From positions 558,001 through 622,000 of the forward strand of contig NDFF03000381.1 in assembly GCA_002150815.3 (NCBI GenBank): a stretch of 64,000 nt of DNA, written 5' to 3'. Shown in pieces: positions 1 through 12,448 of this stretch. Position 1 is the stretch's first letter. Each line of letters opens with the position of its first letter. The translations under genes were made by a program, and so were the position numbers. The stretch is from Grammothele lineata (lineage: Eukaryota; Basidiomycota; Agaricomycetes; Polyporales; Polyporaceae). The notes under the pieces are model-generated. The model had not been told where the DNA came from and ran no database searches. It saw only the letters and a program-made list of their open reading frames with translations.

Positions 1-1503
1 GTACGACAGCGGACACTCTACGTCTGACGCACCCATTTGGCGAGAATGCAATAGAGTAAATAGCTTGTACGTGTCCGTCCAGAACCATCGCTGTCCGTCC
101 TGATCGCAGATCCCATACACGACCAATAGCATCGAGACCACTGCGTCACATGTCAAAATTTGATTATTTATAGGATGATCAAGCCTGAGCACTTACCCCG
201 AGGCGCAGAGGGCACCATCGTTTTGGAATTCGACTGAGAAGACTTCCTTCGAGTGCCCTTCTTGTAGGAGAAGCTCCTTGCAAGTCGGCACGTCCCATAG
301 CCGCCAGGTCGTGTCAAAACTGGCGCTGGCAACATAGTTTCCTGAAGGATGGAATGCAACGCGTGCTACTCGGTCTGCGTGCCCCTTCATTGTGGCTAGT
401 GGTGTTTCACTGTATGGAAGCAATGAATTTGTAGCTCACAGACCAAGGCGCGCAGCGGTCGTACCTATTAAGAGACCAGAGATTCACAGTGAGATCGGCC
501 GCGCCACTGACCATGTTGACGGCGTCCTCGCTCTGCGTCAATGTTGCTTGCGGGTGCCATGCACTCCCCCTACACGATCCGTGTGACCTGTTCCAGTATT
601 GGTATTGAATGAGCATTGAAAAAGACATTAGATAGAAGTGCTCACCTCTGAATGTTCGAACAGGAGTACATTCGGGCATGTTCCACAACTTCACGTTGCC
701 TGCCCAACTTCCAGTAGCTAGAAACTTGCTATTGGGCGAGAATCGGACAAGAGAAATAGGGCGTTCGTCGCCAATTTGCGAACCGAGGTTTGCCAGGCTC
801 TAGAGAGGCGTGATTACGATAATTACAGGTATATTATGGGGTGACTGACCTTGACGTCGGCGAAGACTTTCTTCCGGATGTCAATGATTCGACCAAGGGC
901 CATTTTACTGTCTGATCGCTGCTGAGCGACTCGTTTTTGAGCTCTACAAGGAACACGGAAGGAAACGAAGGCAGTAAGCACCTATGTCTGGTGGTCCACC
1001 TATACAAATCCAACCTGGGAAGAGAGTACTCTGCTAAGGATCTCCTGGCCTCTAGCAATTCGAGGGAGCCGGGAGTATAGAACTCCTCCACCTATACGAT
1101 ATATGAAGACACAGATGAAAGGAAGGCAGAAATAGCGCACCTCTTCCTCGCTCTCCTCGGAGGAGGATTCATCCACCTGCATGGCCTCGTCTCCGCGCGC
1201 AGCATTGATTTGGGACAGGACATAAATGAGACGGTCTCTCCGATCGGGAGGCTATATACGCGTGATGAGCAGCATAAAGCAGCGGGATAAGAGGTTACTA
1301 ACACGTTCACCGAAGAGCGTTATAGGTTCTCCAATTTCGCGTAGTCTTGCCTTGACTTTGTTGTCGTCCGTCGGGACGGCGAGGTTGCGGGCTTTCTTCT
1401 TGCGCTCGAGCTCGTCCAGGATCACTTGATTCTCGAGACGCGCGCGCTCCGAGCCAAGATAGTTGCCATCGTCGATGAGAGTGTCGAACGTGAGCTCGGA
1501 CAT
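1..1503 (-). CDS. PRP4: U4/U6 snRNP splicing factor Prp4 (WD40), 3' end outside window
   Basis: U4/U6 snRNP protein acting in spliceosome assembly in the nucleus. Exon 1 (1503-1303) holds the Prp4/Prp18-type SFM motif ([18 protein letters not shown]), followed by LFGER. Exon 2 (1251-1141) gives [14 protein letters not shown] and an acidic Ser/Glu stretch. Exon 3 (from 1091) gives EEFYTPGS. Then come the Prp4-typical linker [15 protein letters not shown] and WD40 blades ([46 protein letters not shown]). The start is the ATG right before the SFM region. The last visible donor is near position 33, so the C-terminal blades lie off the window. Oddity: the blade beginning GHTDRVG changes frame at a run of five C (566-570), so the conserved protein cannot be read without one extra base. 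Family assignment is firm; intactness is not. Confidence 0.9.
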
Positions 1504-1729
1504 GGTGGCGGAGGGAAGACGCGTCGAGGCGCGACAGTGCTCACTGTCAGTCGGACTCGGCTGCGACAGTGCAAGTGTCTCGCACGAGGCGCTCGATGGG
1601 CGACTCTCCACGTGGGCGCGCGCTGTCGAACCGAACGCAACGTCACGTCCAGACGCGACTGCGCTCCCACTCACCTCTTCTCTCCTCCATCCCCTCCCTC
1701 CTTTCCCCCTCTCCTCCTATCTAGCCATC
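1504..1729. promoter_or_regulatory. Divergent promoter between PRP4 and PMT4
   Basis: The start codons of the two genes lie back to back, 226 bp apart, so both promoters must sit here unless they overlap the coding regions. The PMT4-proximal 50 bp are strongly pyrimidine-rich on the plus strand, as is common at TATA-less fungal housekeeping promoters. I see no clear TATA box. Confidence 0.6.
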
Positions 1730-4581
1730 ATGTCGGGCGGCGGCCCCAGCAGAATCCGCAACCGAAAGGCGCAGTCAGAACTATCCCGTGGTCACTCTCC
1801 AGACATCGACGAAGATGAACACCTCGACGTCCAGAACCCGGTACGTGACACGTAGGAGGCCCTCCCATCCCCACTTATCCCGAGATCCCTGTGCAGCGTA
1901 ATCGCAGCACGGTGGAGAAGCTGTTTGAGACGGAACAGATTAATGTTGCTATGATCGTGCTCCTCACGACCGTAGCGTTTGCTCTCCGCTTCTACAAAAT
2001 CAACCATCCAGACCAAGTTGTGTATGTACCCCGCATATACTCGCGTCGCGTCTTTAACACGTGCCACGCGTTCCAGATTCGATGAGGTGCATTTTGGCAA
2101 GTTTGCCTCCTACTACATCACTAGGCAATACTACTTCGATGTCCACCCTCCTTTTGCCAAACTTCTATTTGGTCTTGCCGGATGGTTCGTCGGCTACGAC
2201 GGTAGCTTCGGTTTCGAGAACATTGGCGACAGCTACACCGAGGCCCACGTCCCCTACGTTGGAATGCGTGCTCTCCCTGCTATCCTTGGAAGCATGACTG
2301 TTCCCATTGTCTATGCTATCATGAAGGAATGCGGATACTCGACCATCGTCGCCACCTTCTCTGCTTGCATTGTACTCTTTGGTGAGTATTATGAGCGCCA
2401 ATTTAGGCACATCTTTAACTGATGAGACGCCTCAAGACAACGCCCACATTGCTCAGGACCGTCTCATCCTCCTCGATGCAACGCTCATCTTTTTCATGAC
2501 GCTCACCATGTACTCGTACATTCGCTGGAGGAAGCTTCGCTACCGGTAAGTCTCCGTATCGTGTCACGAGACTGCTAACTGACCCCGGGCCAGCGATTTT
2601 TCTTTCGACTGGTGGGTTTGGCTCCTGGCGTGTGGAACCTTTATGGCCTTCACCTGGGCTTCGAAAGTGAACGGTATCTTAACCGTTGTCGCTGTCGGTA
2701 TCGCTGTTCTCATCGACCTTTGGGACATTCTGGACATCAAGAAGGGTCATAGCATGGTGAGCTCCAAATCCGGTGCGCGGAAAGCCCCCCAATCTCATTG
2801 AGGGCTAGGAATACTTCTGGAGGCACTTCGCGGCCCGCGCGATTGCGTTCATTGCGCTCCCCCTCTTCCTTTACCTCTCAATCTTCTGGATTCACCTGTC
2901 CATCCTTACCAACTCGGGAACTGGCGACAGCTTCATGAGCCCCGCTTTCCAGGAGACTCTCCGGGGCAATGAGCTTTTGCTCAACAGCCAAGGTAGCTGA
3001 ACACTGTTTGTCGCATAATCACGTGATTGACATGATCTACAGAGATCCGCTACTATGACACTCTCGCAATGCGGCACAAGGACACTAGGGTTTTCCTCCA
3101 CTCCCACCCAGATCGCTACCCTCTCAAGTACGATGATGGCCGTATCAGCAGTCAAGGTCAGCGTGCTCATTTGTCTGGTCAACCCCATGTGTTGACATTT
3201 GAGCAGGTCAACAGGTCACTGGCTACGGTCACGATGACACCAACAACCACTGGCAGATCGTTCCTACAAAGGCTCTCCCTGAGACTGGTCGCGGCCGTAT
3301 TGTTCGTCATGACGATGTCATCCAGCTCTTGCACGTCAACACGCAGAGCTATCTGATGACCCACGACGTCGCATCGCCGCTCATGCCGACGAACGAGGAG
3401 TTCACCACTTGGCCTAAAGATGATTTGTCTCGCTACAATGATACGCTCTTCCAGATTCGTCTGGTCGATGGTGCTGAGGGTGACACCTGGAAGAGCAAGT
3501 CCGGTCACTTCCGTCTCATCCACGTCCCGACGAAGGTTGCGATGTGGACGCACCCGAAGCAGCTTCCTGATTGGGCGTACAAACAACAAGAAATCAACGG
3601 TAACAAGAACATCAATGATAAGACCGCGGTGTGGTTTGTTGACACCATTGTTGCCGATGAGAGTAAGTACAATTGTTATCTCTGAGCCGATACACTCGAT
3701 ACTTACTTGCCCCAGCTGGCGAAGATATGAAGGAACGCACTGGCGACGTCCCGGCGAAGGAACCCAAGTCTATGAGCTTCTTCAAGAAGTTCATCGAACT
3801 TCAGGTCCTCATGCTGCAGCACAACGCTGGTCTCACTGCATCTCACCCTTACGCAAGCGGCCCCATTAACTGGCCGTTCCTCATCAGCGGTATCAGTTTC
3901 TGGACGCAATCCGAAGGCCAGAAACAGATCTACTTCGTCGGGAACCTGGTTGGTTGGTGGACGTGTGTCATTGGCCTCTCGCTATACACTGGCATAATGC
4001 TCGCCGACATGATCGCGCGCCGCCGTGACATTGAACCGTTGACTGAACGTAAGTAGCCCGTATCGCTTGTAGGTGATGACCAAGTGTTGACGAGCGCTGT
4101 TTGTAGCCGTTCGCCACCGCTTGGTCAACTCGACAGGTTTCTTCGTCCTTTTCTGGGCCGTGCACTACTTCCCCTTCTTCCTGATGAGCCGACAGCTCTT
4201 CCTACACCACTATCTACCCTCTCACATCATGTCCGCACTTATCGCCGGATCTGTGCTCTCGTTCGCGCTCTCGGAGACGATCAACTACCCCGTCTCTGTG
4301 TGGGGTCCGCGCCTCCGGGTATCGCGCACACCGACATACGCCGACTTGGGCATGCGCGGACCGATCGCGGTCGGCGCGTTCGCGCTCGTGCTCTTCATCA
4401 TGTTCTTGTACATGGCACCGTTGACGTACGGCACGCCTGGGTGAGTATTCACGACGACATTTTGTTGAATACCGGGCACTGACAGCTACTTTGCAGATTG
4501 GATGGCCTGTCTGTGAACCGGCACCGTTTGCTGTCGACCTGGACCCTCCACTTCGCTGCAAAGGTGACGGATGGCGCATGA
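1730..4581 (+). CDS. PMT4: Dolichyl-phosphate-mannose-protein mannosyltransferase, PMT4 type
   Basis: ER membrane enzyme that moves mannose from dolichyl-phosphate-mannose to Ser/Thr of secretory proteins; the PMT4 class prefers membrane-bound and GPI-anchored clients. Eleven exons (1730-1840, 1897-2021, 2077-2381, 2437-2545, 2594-2756, 2809-2992, 3043-3156, 3207-3662, 3716-4048, 4107-4440, 4497-4581) join in phase to 772 aa. The first luminal loop carries the catalytic Asp-Glu pair in FDEVHFGKFASYY and the VHPPFAK motif. A luminal MIR region follows (LHSHPDRYP, ISSQGQQVTGY, NNHWQI, LMTHDVASP). Multiple hydrophobic helices lie on both sides, with HYFPFFLMSRQLFLHHYLP near the end. Length and order match the family. 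DVHPPFAK, LPDWAYKQQEINGNK and GNLVGWW favour PMT4 over PMT1/PMT2. No damage seen. Confidence 0.95.
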
Positions 4582-6554
4582 TGCCCATTTCAAGACAGAT
4601 ATGTGCAATGAGGAGACGGAGCTGGAGGGGATGTGGACTCGCGCGTGCGTGGACCGGTACCGCCAGCTACTAGCGGTCGGTCTGCTGGGTTGTTGCTCTC
4701 TGCTATCTATAGTTCTGTGCCTCTTGGGGCCGCCCCCTCGTTTGTATATATAACCGACTCCTACGAATCGACGACCCACGATATGCGATTTTGATCTTGG
4801 GTGCCATTCCGTAGCCTCGTGGCTGACTTGTTAGAACTTGGTCCTTAGGGGTTTCAATCCTGGCAATTCTAAAGAGTGCGAGCGGGTACGACGACTCCCT
4901 ATTCTTGGATGCGAGAACATCAGAATCCCCAGGCTGGCACTGCTACTTGTCGCATGGGGTCTTGCCACGCGTGTGGAGAGGAGAGCGGGGTAAAAGGTGC
5001 GTCGGCTCGGAAGAACTGCTGGCAAGTTTCCAGAGTGCGTCCAAGACCTTCTCGGGGACCACAACTTCTTAGGCTGAAGAATGACGGGCTACGAGTACAG
5101 GGTATGGTCCGGGACGGCTGTCGCCATTCCATCTCTCGGCGATGCAGCGAGCTTGACCACGGCGCAGCGACCCTAACAGCTTCCCATTAAGTGGGTCAAG
5201 TGTTAAAGGCATTTGGGTGAGACTTTGAATGACCTAGAGAGAAGGTGTCTATTTATGCGCGCTTCTGTGCCTGCGGAAGCCCCAACATTGGTTACCCCGA
5301 GTGGGAACCCGCCCCTCGACATTCTGCGGAAGACGTCGTGAAAAGTAATGAGCAGTTGAGGGCATGTTTCATGCGTCGCCGGGCACGAGTCTGTCCATGG
5401 CTTCTACGACGACGTTCCGACGGAGACAAAACAGCTCCGGCGCCGAAGGAGTGGTTGGTGGCTATTTGGAATCCTCGTAGCGGATAGAACGTCGAGCAAT
5501 TGGAGAGCGTCGGTTGAACTGTTTGTCGGGATCTATTTTGAAGACATCCAAGCGTAGAGCCTCTGCTCTGTCTGATGGTGGCCGCACAATTCCACAGCTT
5601 CTGCGCGATTAGGGCCAGTAGCAATCGGTTGGCCACCATTATCCATGGTGGCAGATAAGTATCGCTCCGGATAGAACAGGTTCTCGGAGAAGGGCTCGAT
5701 CATCTGCCGGAATAAATGTTGAAGGAGGAGACGGGGAAGACGGACGGATTAATGTCTCCGCCGTTGCCCGTGATACTACATAGGGCCGGCGTCCGAGGCC
5801 CTCAGCTTCCCAGCCTGGCGGCCTTGATTTCCCGCGGATGAGGAGGTACATGACCAGAAGCATGATGGCTTGTAGACGAGGCCGCGCCCGACGTCAAGCT
5901 GGCACACGAATGAGAACTCGTCGAGTGTCCGGAAGTTGAATCGGAGGACGAGTGGGAGTTCAAGATGGCCGGAAGAACCCGCGTCTGGCGGCGGGTTGCA
6001 GGGAAGCGCGGGAGGGTGGGACCCCGAGGACCGCGAGTGTCACGGCGCGGGATGATGATCAACGAGTACCTCAGCGCGAGCCTAGAGATCGATCAAGCGC
6101 GAGGAACGGAGCGGGATTTGCGAAGATTCGCGCCTTCGACTTCTTGGGCCGACTTCTTGGACCGAGTCCATCCCCATCGGGCCAGAACCCAGCTCCATAT
6201 CGCTACGCGCGCCTACCGCGTGCGTACTAGGTCCTTGGCGCCTGAGCAACTGGCACGATGGTCTGGCGGCGCCACCCCATCTTCCACATCAGCTAGCCTG
6301 ACCGGGCTGCCCTGTGCCACGGCCTTCGCATCGCTCACGGACGATCGTGCGTCAGACGGCATCGGACAATGACTGGCTCCCGCTTCCATTCCTGCCCGCT
6401 CAGTGATTGACCGGGCTTCCGTTGATGACCATCTGTGTCAAGAGCATTCCCCATAAATGGCTTCAACAAGACTGTATATCGCCTGATTCCCTCGGTTCCG
6501 AAACTCAGCAGAGTTGTCGTAGATCGTCCTCGTAATACGCAGCAGACAGGCGGC
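4582..6554. other. Intergenic region without a supported gene
   Basis: About 2 kb between PMT4 and the acyltransferase. The first part holds the PMT4 3' region, with an AT-rich TGTATATATA at about 4742-4751. Only short, overlapping open frames are present, and I could not link any of them by introns into a protein resembling a known family. I see no transposon ends or long repeats. Confidence 0.5.
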
Positions 6555-8365
6555 ATGGATCTCAAGCCTTTTCTTCAGGAGGAGAACTGGGCCCCGCTGG
6601 AGCGGGAGGGGAAGAGGACCAGCTATACCCGGTAGATTTTCTCCGCTTAGCATCGGTCGAAAGACTGACTTACCAATGTTGCCTCGACGTAGACCGATGT
6701 ATGGTTCCGAGGTTTTGTTACATCAGACTCACAGGTTTTTGGACGGGTGAGCAGCTCACTCGACGAGAATATACGTTGATACTGATCTTTATATTCTATA
6801 GCCTCGGTGAAGTAGTTATGGGCATAACGTTGAACACCACGCTTGACAAGGAGACTCTAAAGTCTAAACTACTCGAGGGCCTCTCCTATTGCCGGTACGC
6901 CAAGTCTCTTCCGCGCCTCAGCACCTCTATCCTGACCCTGTTCATTCGATACCAACAGCTTTGTTTCGCCGATTCTGGCGTCTACCGTCGAGCTCGGTGT
7001 CTACGACCCGGACCTGCCTTCTTGGGTATACACCCCTGCCGCTGATGCCGCGGAGGCAACGGCTTGGGCCACTGAGAACCTAGAGTTTATCGACGAGCCG
7101 TACACCGAGGAGAAGTTCATCGCGCTTTGCAACAACCGTACCCTGCCATACAAGAACAAGAGCGGCTTCGAGCAGTACTTCCGCGCCTTCCTGCTTTTCG
7201 ACCTCTACGGCAAGCCCGCGTTCGTCACGCACGGCACACACGCCGTGTTCGACGCCCACCCGAACTTGAATCTGTACTGCGTACTCCTTTCGCACATCAC
7301 TGATAGTAAAGCGGACGAGCACGCGGACACGCTGGCATGGGGTACCGAGTGGAAGAACTTGCCACCAGGGCCCATAACCGCAACTGGGGGCCCGAAGCCC
7401 GACTGGGACACTCAAGGCATGCAACTCTTCGGGATTATGCAGCAGAAACTCGGCACACCAAACGTACGTGGATCTCCACACCGGTCTATCAGACCGTGCC
7501 AGTTACGTGCTCACTCAGCTAACATGTTTTGAAATCGTGTTTCGTCATTGTTAAGCCAACGCTCTCGATGCATCCGGCACGCGATGCCCCCACCAACCCA
7601 GGCACGAACCTGCGTGTGATTGAGGTACTCGACGGCGAGACGCTGTCCAAGTTGGTGAAGAAGTCGAAAGAACTTGGCTATTCAGTCTCGACCCTATTCG
7701 AAGCCGCGCACGCGCTCGCCATCTTCCACTCCAACAAAGACGCCGACCCTGAACAGGACATTCACGTCACGATGGAAGGCTCATAGTAAGCGGTTCCTTT
7801 CATCTGTTCCGAGTCGCATCACGGACTTCCCCTGCGCAGCATCAACCTCTTCAAGTTCATGGTGCCTCCGTACAACATCCGCTCGCAGATCATCGGCGCG
7901 ATGGCGATGGTCCCCGTTCTGCACCCGGGCTCGATCGTGCGCGAGCACAGCGAGACGCGCGCGCAGCTGCTCGCGGCGATGGAGAACATCAAGCAGACGT
8001 ACGCTATGTACATCTCAAACCCGCACCTACCCGCGATCACCGCCGTCGCGGGGCGCATGATGCCACTTAAGACGGTCCCCGAGACGCGTAATCCGAACGA
8101 GGCGGTCGTCAACAACGTTGGGGTCATCGAGCGCGCCATCCCCGTGCGCTATCCCGCCGGCACGGAGGGGAGCGCGGCTCCCGAGATCGAAATCGACGAC
8201 CTGTGGTTCGGACATAGGCTTGGAACGTGTCAGAAGCTGATTGTCCACTTTTGGACGATGAAGGGCAAGTTCCACCTCATGACGCAGACGAACGACGCGT
8301 GGGATGAGGATTACCTCCGCGACTTCCTGCGCCGTATCGTGTCTATTGCTTGTACTGTCCTGTAG
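6555..8365 (+). CDS. Condensation-domain-like acyltransferase (HxxxD superfamily)
   Basis: Predicted soluble acyltransferase of the chloramphenicol acetyltransferase/condensation/BAHD superfamily, resembling fungal alcohol or trichothecene-type acetyltransferases. Six exons (6555-6631, 6693-6746, 6802-6894, 6959-7463, 7556-7785, 7840-8365) join in phase to 494 aa. The catalytic HxxxD motif reads HAVFD at about residues 169-173 (THGTHAVFDAHP). The C-terminal half has the family-typical LFKFMVPPYN strand, VVNNVGVIER and DLWFGHRLGTCQKL. An upstream in-frame ATG exists at 6435, but 6555 gives the usual N-terminus (EENWAPLEREG). The gene is convergent with the FAD oxidase, 279 bp between stops. 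The substrates cannot be told from sequence. A Cys or polyketide partner is not visible nearby; the closest biosynthetic partner is the lone adenylation enzyme about 6.7 kb on. Confidence 0.85.
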
Positions 8366-8644
8366 ATTATCCTTACTCTGTCACAATTGTATTCGTGTCT
8401 AAAGGTTTGTAACTCGAATAAGCCAATCTGCTATATTGATCTTCGTCCGTTACTAACAGTGACCTGCCATTGTGACTCGTGCGACGAGAAGCGGCGGATT
8501 GAGTTAGAGGTCACAGTCATACCAGGCCCATACATTGATACAGCAATATTTACATCAGGTTGGTCAAGCATCCAGTCCCACAACAAAGTCCTTACTTGTA
8601 CGGACGGGGGTATCTTACAGAACTCTCTATTCTATCCTGGCCCC

Positions 8645-10431
8645 TCACGCAGACACTTTCGGCGCGATCGCGAACCACTTGTTGAACACGTTCTCGGGGT
8701 CATAGCGCTGCTTCACCTCCTGGAGGCGGGTGTAGTTCTCCCCGAACAACGCCTTCGCCTTGTCACTAGTCTCAGCCGGCGCATCGGAACCTGGAATGTA
8801 CGGGTCAGCGGTTGTGCCTGCCACTAATACGTTGGCTCCCACTCACTGTAGTTGCCGTACGAGTCAGCCGCCTCCGCAGGCGCTTTGTTGGCGAGGATGC
8901 CCGCGAGCTCGTGAGCGGCCTCACGCGCGCGGCGGGCCTTGTCCTCGGAGAGCTCGTCCCAGAAGACCATGGTAAGGATGTTGCCCACGATTGGGCGGGG
9001 GAAGGCCGTCGCGCCCGAGGGCACGGTGTTGACCTTGGCGAGGGGGTAGTACTCGAAGAGGAGCCCGAGCCGGAATTCGCCCGTCTTGGTGAACTCGGCG
9101 GCGAAATCGGTCGCAGCGGAGGTGAAGTCCTTCGAGGGCGAGCCAGACTGCGAGACGCCGCGCATATAGACGTGCTGTCCGTGCTTCACACCGTCGTTCT
9201 ATAAAGTACATTGGGATCAGTGCTCTAAGACGAGCCGGAAGTGACATTGAAGCGTACCTGGAGGGTATTGAGCATCTCGTAGGGGATCTCACGTGTCAAG
9301 TCCATGACCGGACCTTCGAAGCAGGCTTAAGCGTCGCATTGAGTTTGTGACAGAAAGTTGCTCACCGAGATCAAAGAACTTCTTGAAGTTCGCGCGGCCC
9401 TCTTCCTCGCTACCGTTGTAGAAGAAGAAGACAGCAATGAAGGGCTAGAGGAGTTTGTCAGACGGTTTCCTCGTACCTACCTCAGAAGTAACCTACGTTA
9501 CCGTCAGGCCCCCGACTCCAGGCCTGCAGCATGGCCTCCTTATCCGAGGGGCCGGCCTTCCACCACTCTTCTGTGAGCGCGGCTAGCTTCTCCATAGAAG
9601 GAAGCATGTAGATTGCCATTCCGGAGTACACGGTTGCGCGTTGCGGGTGCAGCTGGAGCACGAACTCCGTCACAACACCCAAATTTGAGCCGGCTCCACG
9701 GATACCCCAGAACAAATCGGGATTCTCGCTCTCGCTGGCTGTGAGAATGGAGCCATCTGCAGTGACGACGGTGGCCTACGTGCGATATCAGCGCCAGAAG
9801 CCTCAGAGCATGAGGCTCCCGAACAGGGCTCACCTGACGGAGGTTATCAATCGCGAGGCCGTACGCGCCACTAAGCCAGCCGATACCACCGCCCGTGATG
9901 AGGCTGCCAAAGTCTCGTCAGATGATGTATCGGCGGATACAGGGCGCGTTGAGTACGCACCCTCCTACTCCGGTCTGGAACGGAGCACATCTGTCAGCGT
10001 TACGCGAGCGAGCACAGAGGGCAGGCACGTACGTGGTTGACAGTCCCACCTACGGTCGCGAGCCCGTGAGCGATCGCAGCCTTGTCGACGGTCTCCCAGA
10101 TTGCACCGCCACCGATGTACCCGAGTTTCTTCTCAGCATCGACGGTGACGCCATTGAGGTACTTGGAGAGGTCGATCACGAGCCCGCCCTCAGAGGACGA
10201 CGCGCCGGAGGCGGAGTGCCCACCGCCGCGCACCGCAATGGGGAGCTCGGCCGCGCGCGCGTACTTGATCGCGCGAGAGACGTCCTCGGCGCTGCGGGCG
10301 AATGCAACGACCTTGGCGGGGCGCTCGGCATTGGCTGCCCAGCGGTGGATCGCAGCTGCGTATTCTGCGTGTTCGGGAGTTACGAGGTCGCCCTCGAACG
10401 CGCTAGCAAAGGCGTCGTAAGCGTCAGACAT
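8645..10431 (-). CDS. FAD-linked oxidoreductase, berberine-bridge-enzyme-like
   Basis: Flavin oxidase of the PCMH/VAO superfamily, likely oxidising a small metabolite. Eight exons (10431-10033, 9974-9961, 9903-9834, 9775-9497, 9444-9366, 9313-9258, 9198-8847, 8790-8645) join in phase to 464 aa. The FAD-binding domain has RGGGHSASGA, whose His72 is the expected 8-alpha covalent flavin anchor, then GVGGLITGGGIGWLSG and LFWGIRGAGSNLGVVTEF. The C-terminal BBE motif region reads SYGNY, with the ending YDPENVFNKW. The second covalent anchor, a Cys before the GVGG motif in plant BBE enzymes, is absent (TVNHTGVGG), so the flavin is predicted to be mono-covalently bound. No signal peptide is apparent, unlike many secreted family members. 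Exon 2 is a 14 nt microexon encoding TGVGG. Substrate unknown. Confidence 0.9.
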
Positions 10432-12448
10432 GGGGCAAAGCGATGGCGGGACTGTAGGAGGAGCTCGGGTGGAAGAGATCGATGCTGGCGGGAACTAGCG
10501 TGGCGGAAGAGATATTATAGTCCTTGATCGGCCGACCGCACTGCGATCGAGGCTCGGTCCCGGAGGCGTCCACCATACCTGCTGATTGGGGCTTCAGCTG
10601 GGAATATCAGTCACCGAACAGTCTTTCGAGAGTGTGGCGTGCAGATCTTGAGCGGTAATGGCCAACATGCGCGGGGGAAAGGCTACGCCAGATACGTTGC
10701 ATCGGACACTACTAGCCTCCGACTCTGGGCGTTCGACGTCGCGGTGGGGTGTTCCTATACTCTACTGCTCCTGGACTCATAGCTCATGGACGGAATACCG
10801 GATGTGCACGGGAATGGTCAAGCCGAATGCAAATACATAGGAATATTGGCAAAAAGTCTTCGTGTCAGAACGCTTGGGCCGCGCGGGTCAATCGGAGCTC
10901 GTTAGAGCTTCGTTGGGAGAGAAGAGCTTGAAATTGAGGATAATCCTGTGGTTCTCGAACGTGCGGTACGTGCTGAGACAGGGCGAACAACCGCAGAAGC
11001 TCAAATGGCGGTCTAGAAACACCGCTGGAACGCTGTGGACTGGAGAGAAGCCATGAACTTACCAGGGCCGTCCCTGGCACGGGGATTCCTGGCCCCAGAT
11101 GCTTCCCACCATTCATGATGCGAGAACGTGCGTCTGCGCGTGGAGATCCTTGAAACCCGGCCGACTTGTCAGAAGGCGTCCGGCTGCCTGTCTTCGGCGG
11201 ATGAGGCGATAAATAACATCCGTTGAATGGAAAATGCCAACTTGGGATACACTCACAGACAGATGAGGCCTAGGTAGATGCAGTAGAGCAGGCCGAGAGG
11301 TGACTATAGATGTATGAAAGCACCCGGTACTACACCAAATGACTACGAAAAATACGTAGGAGGGACAGACGCAGGATTGTACCGGCACCTTGCGATCATC
11401 TTCGTCTTGCCAGTGAGCCTTTTCGAGTGTTTGCCACGCACGCCGAGCGTGGGAAGCATCCGCGAATCATTGGATCGCCGGATGCCTCCGAGTCCAAGCA
11501 TGGGCATGAGCAGATTATCCATTGTATCACCGCGGCGCGGGTTGTGGTAATCTGGAGCTGGTATGCATGCAGGCGGTATGCAGCCATGTTGTCATGTCAG
11601 TTTGTCCTCGTACCGGTGTCCTGGGCATGGGCAATATGTTTTCCGAGAAGTTTGGATGAGGCAGAACGTGGGCGACTAAGAACAGTATCATCGGAAGGGG
11701 TTGCACGAAGAGCCGCAGAAAGATACGGAAGGGCAAACTTTGACCAATGAGGACCTCGAGATGACGACTGTCGCCGAGGCACATGTATGTATGCTTGTGT
11801 GTGCCCTCTGGAGCGGCAACTGGTCACGGAGTCTCGTAAAGTCCGACCATAGAAAAGAGCTTAGCGGAGAGAAAGGCTTAAACACCATAAGCACCCTGCG
11901 GCGCAGACTGCAGTCATCGGCGGCGCTCGCGTGCACATGTCTTGAATGGTCCCCGGGCCTACTAGGTTCAAAAAGTAAGAGTTCACACGGAGAATGAGTA
12001 GCACTTACGAAGAGGCCCATCCAGTGTGTGGTGTCCGACGGTCAGGGCCCTCCCCAGAAGACATGTCTATCTCTGATGTACAGGACGCTACAACCAGTCA
12101 AGAGAACGGTGCTGATAGCTATTGGAAACGACCCAAGATCGCGAAGTGCGGGGGTAACGCAGGAAGCACGGCGGTTCTATCCCACGGGGCAACCACCCAA
12201 CGCAGGCGAAGGTATGACGTGCTGACAGCTGTCGCACTTAGTATACAGCAAATGTGACAGCATGCTAGTCTCGTTGGAAGGGTGCGATAGTATACTATGG
12301 AGTTTTACAACATATGATCACCATTGTCCATACCCGTACGCGTGACCCAAAACGATACTGACGACGTCCTGGTTGCTAGAAACAACCATCTTTGAGCAGA
12401 AACGAGAAACCATGGAGATCCAGAGGGACCGGTGCCCAAGCAACGTGT
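10432..12448. other. Intergenic region without a supported gene
   Basis: About 2 kb between the 5' end of the FAD oxidase and the 3' end of the alpha/beta hydrolase, so it should hold the oxidase promoter. Only short open frames under about 110 codons occur, without recognisable motifs, and I could not assemble exons into a convincing protein. No clear repeat structure. Confidence 0.5.

Noticed and set aside
4810..4880. tRNA-like stretch with GGTTTCAATCC
   Set aside because: The T-stem and acceptor stem do not pair when written out, so it is not a functional tRNA.
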